DNA from: Auanema rhodensis
Lineage: Eukaryota > Nematoda > Chromadorea > Rhabditida > Rhabditidae
Direction of reading: 5' to 3'
DNA length: 64,000 nt
Assembly: GCA_964057225.1 (NCBI GenBank)
Contig: OZ059900.1
Span: 23,637,638 to 23,701,637, forward strand
In this document: positions 40,201 through 53,364 of the stretch, piece after piece
Position numbering within the stretch: position 1 is the first letter of the stretch
Layout: every line of letters starts with the position of its first letter
Program-made: the position numbers and the translations under genes
Notes under the pieces: generated by a model
Told to the model about the DNA's origin: nothing
What the model saw: the letters and a program-made list of their open reading frames with translations, nothing else
Databases searched by the model: none

Positions 40201-43020
40201 ATATTTAGAACGCGATTGCTTCATAATGAAAAATGTTTAGAGCCTGCACTGATAATATAACTGGCAACAGGCAATACGGAAACATTTGAATGACAGCTTT
40301 ATTACAATACGACTTAGTTTACTCAATCATATCAAGCTTCATGAACACGGACTGTTTGTGCAATAGATGATAGCAATGATAGTTTCGTTTCTTTTTTTAA
40401 CTAACTTTCCAGTACGCGAGTTATAATATTTAGAACGCGATTCCTTGATAATGAAAAACTTTCAGAGCCTGCACTGATAATATAACTGGAAACAGGCAAT
40501 ACTAAAACATTTGAATGACAGCTTTATTACAATAGGACTTAGTTTACTCAATCATACCAATCTTCATGAACACGGACTGCTTGTGTAATATATAATAGCA
40601 ATAATAGTTTCGTTTCTGTTTTTAATTAACTTTCCTGTACGCGAGTTATAATATTTAGAACGTGATTCTTTGATTATAAAAAACTTTCAGAGCCTGCACT
40701 GATAATATAACTGGCAACAGGCAATACGCAAACATTTGAATGACAGCTTTATTACAATACGACTTAGTTTACTCAATCATATCAAGCTTCATGAACACGG
40801 ACTGTTTGTGCAATAGATGATAGCAATGATAGTTTCGTTTCTTTTTTTAACTAACTTTCCAGTACGCGAGTTATAATATTTAGAACGCGATTCCTTGATA
40901 ATGAAAAATTTTTAGAGCCTGCACTGATAATATAACTGGCAACAGGCAATACGCAAACATTTGAATGACAGCTTTATTACAATACGACTTAGTTTACTCA
41001 ATCATATCAAGCTTCATGACCACGGACTGTTTGTGCAATAGATGATAGCAATGATAGTTTCGTTTCTTTTTTTAACTAACTTTCCAGTACGCGAGTTATA
41101 ATATTTAGAACGCGATTCCTTGATAATGAAAAATTTTTAGAGCCTGCACTGATAATATAACTGGCAACAGGAAATACGCAAACATTTGAATGACAGCTTT
41201 ATTACAATACGACTTAGTTTACTCAATCATATCAAGCTTCATGAACACGGACTGTTTGTGCAATAGATGATAGCAATGATAGTTTCGTTTCTTTTTCTAA
41301 CTAACTTTCCAGTACGCGAGTTATAATATTTAGAACGCGATTCCTTGATAATGAAAAACTTTCAGAGCCTGCACTGATAATATAATTGGAAACAGGCAGT
41401 ACGCAATACGAAAACATTTGAATGACAGTTTTATTATAATACGACTTAGTTTACTCAATTATATCAAGCTTCATGAACACGGACTGCTTGTGTAATATAT
41501 AATAGCAATAATAGTTTCGTTTCTGTTTTTAATTAACTTTCCTGTACGCGAGTTATAATATTTAGAACGTGATTCTTTGATTATAAAAAACTTTCAGAGC
41601 CTGCACTGATAATATAATTGGAAACAGGCAGTACGCAATACGCAAACATTTGAATGGCAGCTTTATTACAATACGACTTAGTTTACTCAATTATATCAAG
41701 CTTCATGAACACGGACTGTTTGTGCAATAGATGATAGCAATGATAATTTCGTTTCTTTTTTCAATTAACTTTCCAGTACGCGAGTTATTATATTTAGAAC
41801 GTGATTCCTTCATAATGAAAACTTTTTAGAGCCTGCACTGATAATATAACTGGAAACAGGCAATACTAAAACATTTGAATGACAGCTTTATTACAATAGG
41901 ACTTAGTTTACTCAATCATACCAATCTTCATGAACACGGACTGTTTGTGTAATAGATAATAGCAATAATAGTTTCGTTTCTGTTTTTAATTAACTTTCCT
42001 GTACGCGAGTTATAATATTTAGAACGTGATTCCTTGATTATGAAAAACTTTCAGAGCCTGCACTGATAATATAATTGGAAACAGGCAGTACGCAATAGGC
42101 AAACATTTGAATGACAGCTTTATTACAATACGACTTAGTTTACTCAATTATATCAAGCTTCATGAACACGGACTGCTTGTGTAATATATAATAGCAATAA
42201 TAGTTTTGTTTCTGTTTTTAATTAACTTTCCTGTACGCGAGTTACAATATTTAGAACGTGATTCCTTCATAATGAAAAATTTTTAGAGCCTGCACTGATA
42301 ATATAACTGGAAACAGGCAATACTAAAACATTTGAATGACAGCTTTATTACAATAGGACTTAGTTTACTCAATCATATCAAGCTTCATGAACACGGACTG
42401 TTTGTGCAATAGATGATAGCAATGATTATTTCGTTTCTTTTTTCAATTAACTTTCCAGTACGCGAGTTATTATATTTAGAACGTGATTCCTTCATAATGA
42501 AAAATTTTTAGAGCCTGCACTGATAATATAATTGGAAACAGGCAGTACGCAATACGCAAACATTTGAATGACAGCTTTATTACAATACGACTTAGCTTAC
42601 TCAATCATATCAAGCTTCATGAACAGGGACTGTTTGTGTAATAGATGATAGCAATGATAGTTTCGTTTCTTTTTTTAATTAACTTTCCAGTACGCGAGTT
42701 ATCATATTTAGAACGCGATTGCTTCATAATGAAAAATGTTTAGAGCCTGCACTGATAATATAACTGGCAACAGGCAATACGCAAACATTTGAATGACAGC
42801 TTTATTACAATAGGACTTAGTTTACTCAATCATACCAATCTTCATGAACACGGACTGTTTGTGTAATAGATAATAGCAATAATAGTTTCGTTTCTGTTTT
42901 TAATTAACTTTCCTGTACGCGAGTTATAATATTTAGAACGTGATTCCTTGATTATGAAAAATTTTTAGAGCCTGCACTGATAATATAACTGGAAACAGGC
43001 AGTACGCGATACGCAAATAT
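37280..43020 (+). repeat. Duplicated block, spacing 8,844 bp (copy 1)
   Basis: The sister copy is at about 46,124-51,864. Markers at identical spacing: TGGCAG 38,006 and 46,850; AGAGTC 39,421 and 48,265; CAACAC after CTTCAT 39,661 and 48,505; CGCAAACATTTGAATGGCAG 41,641 and 50,485; ATAGGC 42,095 and 50,939. At about 5.7 kb it is the longest duplicated tract here. The left break is shown by GATTATTTCG at 37,181 against GATAGTTTCG at 46,025. The right break is shown by GCTTTAATAC against GCTTTATTAC. Confidence 0.88.
39930..43010 (+). repeat. Duplicated block, spacing 5,195 bp (copy 1)
   Basis: The sister copy is at about 45,125-48,205. GTTTTCAAATAAC is at 39,936 and 45,131, TCTAACTAAC at 41,296 and 46,491, and ACGAAAAC with the private GACAGTTTTATTATAAT at 41,408 and 46,603. 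With the 3,649-bp spacing (AGAGTC 48,265 and 51,914) it sums to 8,844. Confidence 0.86.
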
Positions 43021-43610
43021 TTGAATGACAGCTTTAATACAATACGACTTAGCTTACTCAATCATATCAAGCTTCATGAACAGGGACTGCTTGTGTAATA
43101 GATGATAGCAATGATAGTTTCGTTTCTTTTTTTAATTAACTTTCCAGTACGCGAGTTATCATATTTAGAACGCGATTGCTTCATAATGAAAAATGTTTAG
43201 AGCCTGCACTGATAATATAACTGGCAACAGGCAATACGGAAACATTTGAATGACAGCTTTATTACAATACGACTTAGTTTACTCAATCATATCAAGCTTC
43301 ATGAACACGGACTGTTTGTGCAATAGATGATAGCAATGATAGTTTCGTTTCTTTTTTTAACTAACTTTCCAGTACGCGAGTTATCATATTTAGAACGCGA
43401 TTGCTTCATAATGAAAAATGTTTAGAGCCTGCACTGATAATATAACTGGCAACAGGCAATACTAAAACATTTGAATGACAGCTTTATTACAATAGGACTT
43501 AGTTTACTCAATCATACCAATCTTCATGAACACGGACTGCTTGTGTAATATATAATAGCAATAATAGTTTCGTTTCTGTTTTCAAATAACTTTCCAGTAC
43601 GCGAGTTATT

Positions 43611-43634
43611 ATATTTAGGCTCTAAATAATATAA
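43611..43634 (+). repeat. Rearranged, shortened family 1 monomer with a micro-inversion
   Basis: Here ATATTTAG is followed by GCTCTAAATAATATAAC instead of the usual AACGTGATTCC. The 37 or so bases that should lie between are gone. Nine bases, GGCTCTAAA, are the reverse complement of the TTTAGAGCC normally found a little further on. TTTAG-GCT-CTAAA forms a perfect 5-bp stem with a 3-base loop. It is unique in the window. It looks like a deletion repaired with a short inverted or templated insert, and interrupts an otherwise regular array. Confidence 0.85.
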
Positions 43635-45124
43635 CTGGAAACAGGCAGTACGCGATACGCAAATATTTGAATGACAGCTTTAATACAATACGACTTAGCT
43701 TACTCAATCATATCAAGCTTCATGAACAGGGACTGCTTGTGTAATAGATGATAGCAATGATAGTTTCGTTTCTTTTTTTAATTAACTTTCCAGTACGCGA
43801 GTTATCATATTTAGAACGCGATTGCTTCATAATGAAAAATGTTTAGAGCCTGCACTGATAATATAACTGGCAACAGGCAATACGGAAACATTTGAATGAC
43901 AGCTTTATTACAATACGACTTAGTTTACTCAATCATATCAAGCTTCATGAACACGGACTGTTTGTGCAATAGATGATAGCAATGATAGTTTCGTTTCTTT
44001 TTTTAACTAACTTTCCAGTACGCGAGTTATAATATTTAGAACGCGATTCCTTGATAATGAAAAACTTTCAGAGCCTGCACTGATAATATAACTGGAAACA
44101 GGCAATACTAAAACATTTGAATGACAGCTTTATTACAATAGGACTTAGTTTACTCAATCATACCAATCTTCATGAACACGGACTGTTTGTGCAATAGATG
44201 ATAGCAATGATAGTTTCGTTTCTGTTTTTAATTAACTTTCCTGTACGCGAGTTATAATATTTAGAACGTGATTCTTTGATTATAAAAAACTTTCAGAGCC
44301 TGCACTGATAATATAACTGGCAACAGGCAATACGCAAACATTTGAATGACAGCTTTATTACAATACGACTTAGTTTACTCAATCATATCAAGCTTCATGA
44401 ACACGGACTGTTTGTGCAATAGATGATAGCAATGATAGTTTCGTTTCTTTTTTTAACTAACTTTCCAGTACGCGAGTTATAATATTTAGAACGCGATTCC
44501 TTGATAATGAAAAATTTTTAGAGCCTGCACTGATAATATAACTGGCAACAGGCAATACGCAAACATTTGAATGACAGCTTTATTACAATACGACTTAGTT
44601 TACTCAATCATATCAAGCTTCATGAACACGGACTGTTTGTGCAATAGATGATAGCAATGATAGTTTCGTTTCTTTTTTTAACTAACTTTCCAGTACGCGA
44701 GTTATAATATTTAGAACGCGATTCCTTGATAATGAAAAATTTTTAGAGCCTGCACTGATAATATAACTGGCAACAGGAAATACGCAAACATTTGAATGAC
44801 AGCTTTATTACAATACGACTTAGTTTACTCAATCATATCAAGCTTCATGAACACGGACTGTTTGTGCAATAGATGATAGCAATGATAGTTTCGTTTCTTT
44901 TTTTAACTAACTTTCCAGTACGCGAGTTATAATATTTAGAACGCGATTCCTTGATAATGAAAAACTTTCAGAGCCTGCACTGATAATATAATTGGAAACA
45001 GGCAGTACGCAATACGCAAACATTTGAATGACAGCTTTATTATAATACGACTTAGTTTACTCAATTATATCAAGCTTCATGAACACGGACTGCTTGTGTA
45101 ATATATAATAGCAATAATAGTTTC

Positions 45125-48100
45125 GTTTCTGTTTTCAAATAACTTTCCAGTACGCGAGTTATTATATTTAGAACGTGATTCCTTCATAATGAAAAATTTT
45201 TAGAGCCTGCACTGATAATATAACTGGAAACAGGCAGTACGCGATACGCAAATATTTGAATGACAGCTTTAATACAATACGACTTAGCTTACTCAATCAT
45301 ATCAAGCTTCATGAACAGGGACTGCTTGTGTAATAGATGATAGCAATGATAGTTTCGTTTCTTTTTTTAATTAACTTTCCAGTACGCGAGTTATCATATT
45401 TAGAACGCGATTGCTTCATAATGAAAAATGTTTAGAGCCTGCACTGATAATATAACTGGCAACAGGCAATACGGAAACATTTGAATGACAGCTTTATTAC
45501 AATACGACTTAGTTTACTCAATCATATCAAGCTTCATGAACACGGACTGTTTGTGCAATAGATGATAGCAATGATAGTTTCGTTTCTTTTTTTAACTAAC
45601 TTTCCAGTACGCGAGTTATAATATTTAGAACGCGATTCCTTGATAATGAAAAACTTTCAGAGCCTGCACTGATAATATAACTGGAAACAGGCAATACTAA
45701 AACATTTGAATGACAGCTTTATTACAATAGGACTTAGTTTACTCAATCATACCAATCTTCATGAACACGGACTGCTTGTGTAATATATAATAGCAATAAT
45801 AGTTTCGTTTCTGTTTTTAATTAACTTTCCTGTACGCGAGTTATAATATTTAGAACGTGATTCTTTGATTATAAAAAACTTTCAGAGCCTGCACTGATAA
45901 TATAACTGGCAACAGGCAATACGCAAACATTTGAATGACAGCTTTATTACAATACGACTTAGTTTACTCAATCATATCAAGCTTCATGAACACGGACTGT
46001 TTGTGCAATAGATGATAGCAATGATAGTTTCGTTTCTTTTTTTAACTAACTTTCCAGTACGCGAGTTATAATATTTAGAACGCGATTCCTTGATAATGAA
46101 AAATTTTTAGAGCCTGCACTGATAATATAACTGGCAACAGGCAATACGCAAACATTTGAATGACAGCTTTATTACAATACGACTTAGTTTACTCAATCAT
46201 ATCAAGCTTCATGAACACGGACTGTTTGTGCAATAGATGATAGCAATGATAGTTTCGTTTCTTTTTTTAACTAACTTTCCAGTACGCGAGTTATAATATT
46301 TAGAACGCGATTCCTTGATAATGAAAAATTTTTAGAGCCTGCACTGATAATATAACTGGCAACAGGAAATACGCAAACATTTGAATGACAGCTTTATTAC
46401 AATACGACTTAGTTTACTCAATCATATCAAGCTTCATGAACACGGACTGTTTGTGCAATAGATGATAGCAATGATAGTTTCGTTTCTTTTTCTAACTAAC
46501 TTTCCAGTACGCGAGTTATAATATTTAGAACGCGATTCCTTGATAATGAAAAACTTTCAGAGCCTGCACTGATAATATAATTGGAAACAGGCAGTACGCA
46601 ATACGAAAACATTTGAATGACAGTTTTATTATAATACGACTTAGTTTACTCAATTATATCAAGCTTCATGAACACGGACTGCTTGTGTAATATATAATAG
46701 CAATAATAGTTTCGTTTCTGTTTTTAATTAACTTTCCTGTACGCGAGTTATAATATTTAGAACGTGATTCTTTGATTATAAAAAACTTTCAGAGCCTGCA
46801 CTGATAATATAATTGGAAACAGGCAGTACGCAATACGCAAACATTTGAATGGCAGCTTTATTACAATACGACTTAGTTTACTCAATTATATCAAGCTTCA
46901 TGAACACGGACTGTTTGTGCAATAGATGATAGCAATGATAATTTCGTTTCTTTTTTCAATTAACTTTCCAGTACGCGAGTTATTATATTTAGAACGTGAT
47001 TCCTTCATAATGAAAACTTTTTAGAGCCTGCACTGATAATATAACTGGAAACAGGCAATACTAAAACATTTGAATGACAGCTTTATTACAATAGGACTTA
47101 GTTTACTCAATCATACCAATCTTCATGAACGCGGACTGTTTGTGTAATAGATAATAGCAATAATAGTTTCGTTTCTGTTTTTAATTAACTTTCCTGTACG
47201 CGAGTTATAATATTTAGAACGTGATTCCTTGATTATGAAAAACTTTCAGAGCCTGCACTGATAATATAATTGGAAACAGGCAGTACGCAATAGGCAAACA
47301 TTTGAATGACAGCTTTATTACAATACGACTTAGTTTACTCAATTATATCAAGCTTCATGAACACGGACTGCTTGTGTAATATATAATAGCAATAATAGTT
47401 TTGTTTCTGTTTTTAATTAACTTTCCTGTACGCGAGTTACAATATTTAGAACGTGATTCCTTCATAATGAAAAATTTTTAGAGCCTGCACTGATAATATA
47501 ACTGGAAACAGGCAATACTAAAACATTTGAATGACAGCTTTATTACAATAGGACTTAGTTTACTCAATCATATCAAGCTTCATGAACACGGACTGTTTGT
47601 GCAATAGATGATAGCAATGATTATTTCGTTTCTTTTTTCAATTAACTTTCCAGTACGCGAGTTATTATATTTAGAACGTGATTCCTTCATAATGAAAAAT
47701 TTTTAGAGCCTGCACTGATAATATAATTGGAAACAGGCAGTACGCAATACGCAAACATTTGAATGACAGCTTTATTACAATACGACTTAGCTTACTCAAT
47801 CATATCAAGCTTCATGAACAGGGACTGTTTGTGTAATAGATGATAGCAATGATAGTTTCGTTTCTTTTTTTAATTAACTTTCCAGTACGCGAGTTATCAT
47901 ATTTAGAACGCGATTGCTTCATAATGAAAAATGTTTAGAGCCTGCACTGATAATATAACTGGCAACAGGCAATACGCAAACATTTGAATGACAGCTTTAT
48001 TACAATAGGACTTAGTTTACTCAATCATACCAATCTTCATGAACACGGACTGTTTGTGTAATAGATAATAGCAATAATAGTTTCGTTTCTGTTTTTAATT

Positions 48101-48205
48101 AACTTTCCTGTACGCGAGTTATAATATTTAGAACGTGATTCCTTGATTATGAAAAATTTTTAGAGCCTGCACTGATAATATAACTGGAAACAGGCAGTAC
48201 GCGAT
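45125..48205 (+). repeat. Duplicated block, spacing 5,195 bp (copy 2)
   Basis: Sister of about 39,930-43,010. It carries one private change, ATGAACGCGGACTG near 47,129, where all neighbours read ATGAACACGGACTG. Confidence 0.85.
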
Positions 48206-51200
48206 ACGCAAATATTTGAATGACAGCTTTATTACAATACGACTTAGTTTACTCAATCATATCAAGAGTCATGAACACGGACTGTTTGTGTAATAGATAA
48301 TAGCAATAATAGTTTCGTTTCTGTTTTCAAATAACTTTCCAGTACGCGAGTTATTATATTTAGAACGTGATTCCTTCATAATGAAAAATTTTTAGAGCCT
48401 GCACTGATAATATAACTGGAAACAGGCAGTACGCGATACGCAAACATTTGAATGACAGCTTTATTACAATACGACTTAGTTTACTCAATTATATCAAGCT
48501 TCATCAACACGGACTGTTTGTGCAATAGATGATAGCAATGATAATTTCGTTTCTTTTTTTAATTAACTTTCCAGTACGCGAGTTATCATATTTAGAACGC
48601 GATTGCTTCATAATGAAAAATGTTTAGAGCCTGCACTGATAATATAACTGGCAACAGGCAATACGGAAACATTTGAATGACAGCTTTATTACAATACGAC
48701 TTAGTTTACTCAATCATATCAAGCTTCATGAACACGGACTGTTTGTGTAATAGATAATAGCAATAATAGTTTCGTTTCTGTTTTCAAATAACTTTCCAGT
48801 ACGCGAGTTATTATATTTAGAACGTGATTCCTTCATAATGAAAAATTTTTAGAGCCTGCACTGATAATATAACTGGAAACAGGCAGTACGCGATACGCAA
48901 ATATTTGAATGACAGCTTTAATACAATACGACTTAGCTTACTCAATCATATCAAGCTTCATGAACAGGGACTGCTTGTGTAATAGATGATAGCAATGATA
49001 GTTTCGTTTCTTTTTTTAATTAACTTTCCAGTACGCGAGTTATCATATTTAGAACGCGATTGCTTCATAATGAAAAATGTTTAGAGCCTGCACTGATAAT
49101 ATAACTGGCAACAGGCAATACGGAAACATTTGAATGACAGCTTTATTACAATACGACTTAGTTTACTCAATCATATCAAGCTTCATGAACACGGACTGTT
49201 TGTGCAATAGATGATAGCAATGATAGTTTCGTTTCTTTTTTTAACTAACTTTCCAGTACGCGAGTTATAATATTTAGAACGCGATTCCTTGATAATGAAA
49301 AACTTTCAGAGCCTGCACTGATAATATAACTGGAAACAGGCAATACTAAAACATTTGAATGACAGCTTTATTACAATAGGACTTAGTTTACTCAATCATA
49401 CCAATCTTCATGAACACGGACTGCTTGTGTAATATATAATAGCAATAATAGTTTCGTTTCTGTTTTTAATTAACTTTCCTGTACGCGAGTTATAATATTT
49501 AGAACGTGATTCTTTGATTATAAAAAACTTTCAGAGCCTGCACTGATAATATAACTGGCAACAGGCAATACGCAAACATTTGAATGACAGCTTTATTACA
49601 ATACGACTTAGTTTACTCAATCATATCAAGCTTCATGAACACGGACTGTTTGTGCAATAGATGATAGCAATGATAGTTTCGTTTCTTTTTTTAACTAACT
49701 TTCCAGTACGCGAGTTATAATATTTAGAACGCGATTCCTTGATAATGAAAAATTTTTAGAGCCTGCACTGATAATATAACTGGCAACAGGCAATACGCAA
49801 ACATTTGAATGACAGCTTTATTACAATACGACTTAGTTTACTCAATCATATCAAGCTTCATGAACACGGACTGTTTGTGCAATAGATGATAGCAATGATA
49901 GTTTCGTTTCTTTTTTTAACTAACTTTCCAGTACGCGAGTTATAATATTTAGAACGCGATTCCTTGATAATGAAAAATTTTTAGAGCCTGCACTGATAAT
50001 ATAACTGGCAACAGGAAATACGCAAACATTTGAATGACAGCTTTATTACAATACGACTTAGTTTACTCAATCATATCAAGCTTCATGAACACGGACTGTT
50101 TGTGCAATAGATGATAGCAATGATAGTTTCGTTTCTTTTTTTAACTAACTTTCCAGTACGCGAGTTATAATATTTAGAACGCGATTCCTTGATAATGAAA
50201 AACTTTCAGAGCCTGCACTGATAATATAATTGGAAACAGGCAGTACGCAATACGCAAACATTTGAATGACAGCTTTATTATAATACGACTTAGTTTACTC
50301 AATTATATCAAGCTTCATGAACACGGACTGCTTGTGTAATATATAATAGCAATAATAGTTTCGTTTCTGTTTTTAATTAACTTTCCTGTACGCGAGTTAT
50401 AATATTTAGAACGTGATTCTTTGATTATAAAAAACTTTCAGAGCCTGCACTGATAATATAATTGGAAACAGGCAGTACGCAATACGCAAACATTTGAATG
50501 GCAGCTTTATTACAATACGACTTAGTTTACTCAATTATATCAAGCTTCATGAACACGGACTGTTTGTGCAATAGATGATAGCAATGATAATTTCGTTTCT
50601 TTTTTCAATTAACTTTCCAGTACGCGAGTTATTATATTTAGAACGTGATTCCTTCATAATGAAAACTTTTTAGAGCCTGCACTGATAATATAACTGGAAA
50701 CAGGCAATACTAAAACATTAGAATGACAGCTTTATTACAATAGGACTTAGTTTACTCAATCATACCAATCTTCATGAACACGGACTGTTTGTGTAATAGA
50801 TAATAGCAATAATAGTTTCGTTTCTGTTTTTAATTAACTTTCCTGTACGCGAGTTATAATATTTAGAACGTGATTCCTTGATTATGAAAAACTTTCAGAG
50901 CCTGCACTGATAATATAATTGGAAACAGGCAGTACGCAATAGGCAAACATTTGAATGACAGCTTTATTACAATACGACTTAGTTTACTCAATTATATCAA
51001 GCTTCATGAACACGGACTGCTTGTGTAATATATAATAGCAATAATAGTTTTGTTTCTGTTTTTAATTAACTTTCCTGTACGCGAGTTACAATATTTAGAA
51101 CGTGATTCCTTCATAATGAAAAATTTTTAGAGCCTGCACTGATAATATAACTGGAAACAGGCAATACTAAAACATTTGAATGACAGCTTTATTACAATAG

Positions 51201-51864
51201 GACTTAGTTTACTCAATCATATCAAGCTTCATGAACACGGACTGTTTGTGCAATAGATGATAGCAATGATTATTTCGTTTCTTTTTTCAATTAACTTTCC
51301 AGTACGCGAGTTATTATATTTAGAACGTGATTCCTTCATAATGAAAAATTTTTAGAGCCTGCACTGATAATATAATTGGAAACAGGCAGTACGCAATACG
51401 CAAACATTTGAATGACAGCTTTATTACAATACGACTTAGCTTACTCAATCATATCAAGCTTCATGAACAGGGACTGTTTGTGTAATAGATGATAGCAATG
51501 ATAGTTTCGTTTCTTTTTTTAATTAACTTTCCAGTACGCGAGTTATCATATTTAGAACGCGATTGCTTCATAATGAAAAATGTTTAGAGCCTGCACTGAT
51601 AATATAACTGGCAACAGGCAATACGCAAACATTTGAATGACAGCTTTATTACAATAGGACTTAGTTTACTCAATCATACCAATCTTCATGAACACGGACT
51701 GTTTGTGTAATAGATAATAGCAATAATAGTTTCGTTTCTGTTTTTAATTAACTTTCCTGTACGCGAGTTATAATATTTAGAACGTGATTCCTTGATTATG
51801 AAAAATTTTTAGAGCCTGCACTGATAATATAACTGGAAACAGGCAGTACGCGATACGCAAATAT
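46124..51864 (+). repeat. Duplicated block, spacing 8,844 bp (copy 2)
   Basis: Sister of about 37,280-43,020. Differences include ACATTAGAATG near 50,716 where the sister has ACATTTGAATG near 41,872, and TACGCAAAC near 50,252 where the sister has TACGAAAAC at 41,408. The latter variant is instead shared with 46,603 (spacing 5,195), so the tract is a mosaic of more than one duplication event. Confidence 0.86.
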
Positions 51865-53280
51865 TTGAATGACAGCTTTATTACAATACGACTTAGTTTA
51901 CTCAATCATATCAAGAGTCATGAACACGGACTGTTTGTGTAATAGATAATAGCAATAATAGTTTCGTTTCTGTTTTTAATTAACTTTCCTGTACGCGAGT
52001 TATAATATTTAGAACGTGATTCCTTGATTATGAAAAATTTTTAGAGCCTGCACTGATAATATAACTGGAAACAGGCAGTACGCGATACGCAAACATTTGA
52101 ATGACAGCTTTATTACAATACGACTTAGTTTACTCAATTATATCAAGCTTCATCAACACGGACTGTTTGTGCAATAGATGATAGCAATGATAATTTCGTT
52201 TCTTTTTTTAATTAACTTTCCAGTACGCGAGTTATCATATTTAGAACGCGATTGCTTCATAATGAAAAATGTTTAGAGCCTGCACTGATAATATAACTGG
52301 CAACAGGCAATACGGAAACATTTGAATGACAGCTTTATTACAATACGACTTAGTTTACTCAATCATATCAAGCTTCATGAACACGGACTGTTTGTGTAAT
52401 AGATAATAGCAATAATAGTTTCGTTTCTGTTTTCAAATAACTTTCCAGTACGCGAGTTATTATATTTAGAACGTGATTCCTTCATAATGAAAAATTTTTA
52501 GAGCCTGCACTGATAATATAACTGGAAACAGGCAGTACGCGATACGCAAATATTTGAATGACAGCTTTAATACAATACGACTTAGCTTACTCAATCATAT
52601 CAAGAGTCATGAACACGGACTGTTTGTGTAATAGATAATAGCAATAATAGTTTCGTTTCTGTTTTTAATTAACTTTCCTGTACGCGAGTTATAATATTTA
52701 GAACGTGATTCCTTGATTATGAAAAATGTTTAGAGCCTGCACTGATAATATAACTGGCAACAGGCAATACGGAAACATTTGAATGACAGCTTTATTACAA
52801 TACGACTTAGTTTACTCAATTATATCAAGCTTCATGAACAGGGACTGCTTGTGTAATAGATGATAGCAATGATAGTTTCGTTTCTTTTTTTAATTAACTT
52901 TCCAGTACGCGAGTTATCATATTTAGAACGCGATTGCTTCATAATGAAAAATGTTTAGAGCCTGCACTGATAATATAACTGGCAACAGGCAATACGGAAA
53001 CATTTGAATGACAGCTTTATTACAATACGACTTAGTTTACTCAATCATATCAAACTTCATGAACACGGACTGTTTGTGCAATAGATGATAGCAATGATAG
53101 TTTCGTTTCTTTTTTTAACTAACTTTCCAGTACGCGAGTTATAATATTTAGAACGCGATTCCTTGATAATGAAAAACTTTCAGAGCCTGCACTGATAATA
53201 TAACTGGAAACAGGCAATACTAAAACATTTGAATGACAGCTTTATTACAATAGGACTTAGTTTACTCAATCATACCAATC

Positions 53281-53290
53281 TTCATGAACA
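53281..53290 (+). repeat. Orientation switch point in family 1
   Basis: The forward monomer reads normally through CCAATCTTCATGAACA and then continues as AACTCGCGTACTGG, the reverse complement of the CCAGTACGCGAGTT segment. The A at 53,290 can belong to either side, so there is at most one base of shared sequence. TTCATGAA at 53,281-53,288 is a perfect 8-bp palindrome. Confidence 0.95.
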
Positions 53291-53364
53291 ACTCGCGTAC
53301 TGGAAAGTTAATTGAAAAAAGAAACGAAATTATCATTGCTATCATCTATTACACAAACAGTCCG
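53291..53364 (-). repeat. Asymmetric spacer of the inverted satellite arms
   Basis: About 74 bp of reverse-oriented family 1 lies between the end of the forward arm (CTTCATGAACA at 53,290) and its complement (TGTTCATGAAG from 53,365). The arms are therefore not a perfect head-to-head palindrome but an inverted repeat with a spacer. In forward sense the spacer combines GTTTGTGTAATAGATGATAG with GATAATTTCGTTTC, a combination I did not find elsewhere. Confidence 0.85.

Larger units (their letters stand above)
1..53290 (+). repeat. Satellite family 1, forward array (225/232-bp monomer)
   Basis: A continuous head-to-tail array of an AT-rich monomer. Counting from the recurring GCAAACATTTGAATGACAGC block, successive starts fall at 1, 226, 458, 683, 915, 1147, 1379, 1604 and 1836, so units are 225 or 232 bp. 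By length there are about 230 copies. Every unit carries the same ordered landmarks: the GCAAAYATTTGAATGACAGC block, an ACTTAGYTTACTCAAT stretch, TTCATGAAC with a frequent HindIII site (AAGCTT) just before it, an AT-rich stretch with AGCAATRATAG, TTTCGTTTC, TAACTTTCC, TACGCGAG, and GAGCCTGCACTGATAATATAA. Stops occur in all frames in nearly every monomer and no coding sequence is conserved. This is satellite DNA. Any centromeric or pericentromeric role is inference, and I saw no CENP-B-box-like motif. Confidence 0.98.
37280..53290 (+). repeat. Family 1, zone C variants
   Basis: This zone is marked by variants absent or rare to the left: ATACGGAAACATTTG, GTTTTCAAATAACTTTCC, TCAAGAGTCATGAAC and CTTCATCAACACGG. 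They recur at spacings of 3,649, 5,195 and 8,844 bp, so much of the zone looks like copies of one multi-monomer block. It ends at the orientation switch at 53,290. Confidence 0.72.

Noticed and set aside
1-53290. CRISPR-like or integron-like regular repeats
   Set aside because: Repeat and interval are both conserved, with no unique spacers, and the whole 225-232-bp unit is repeated. This is satellite DNA.
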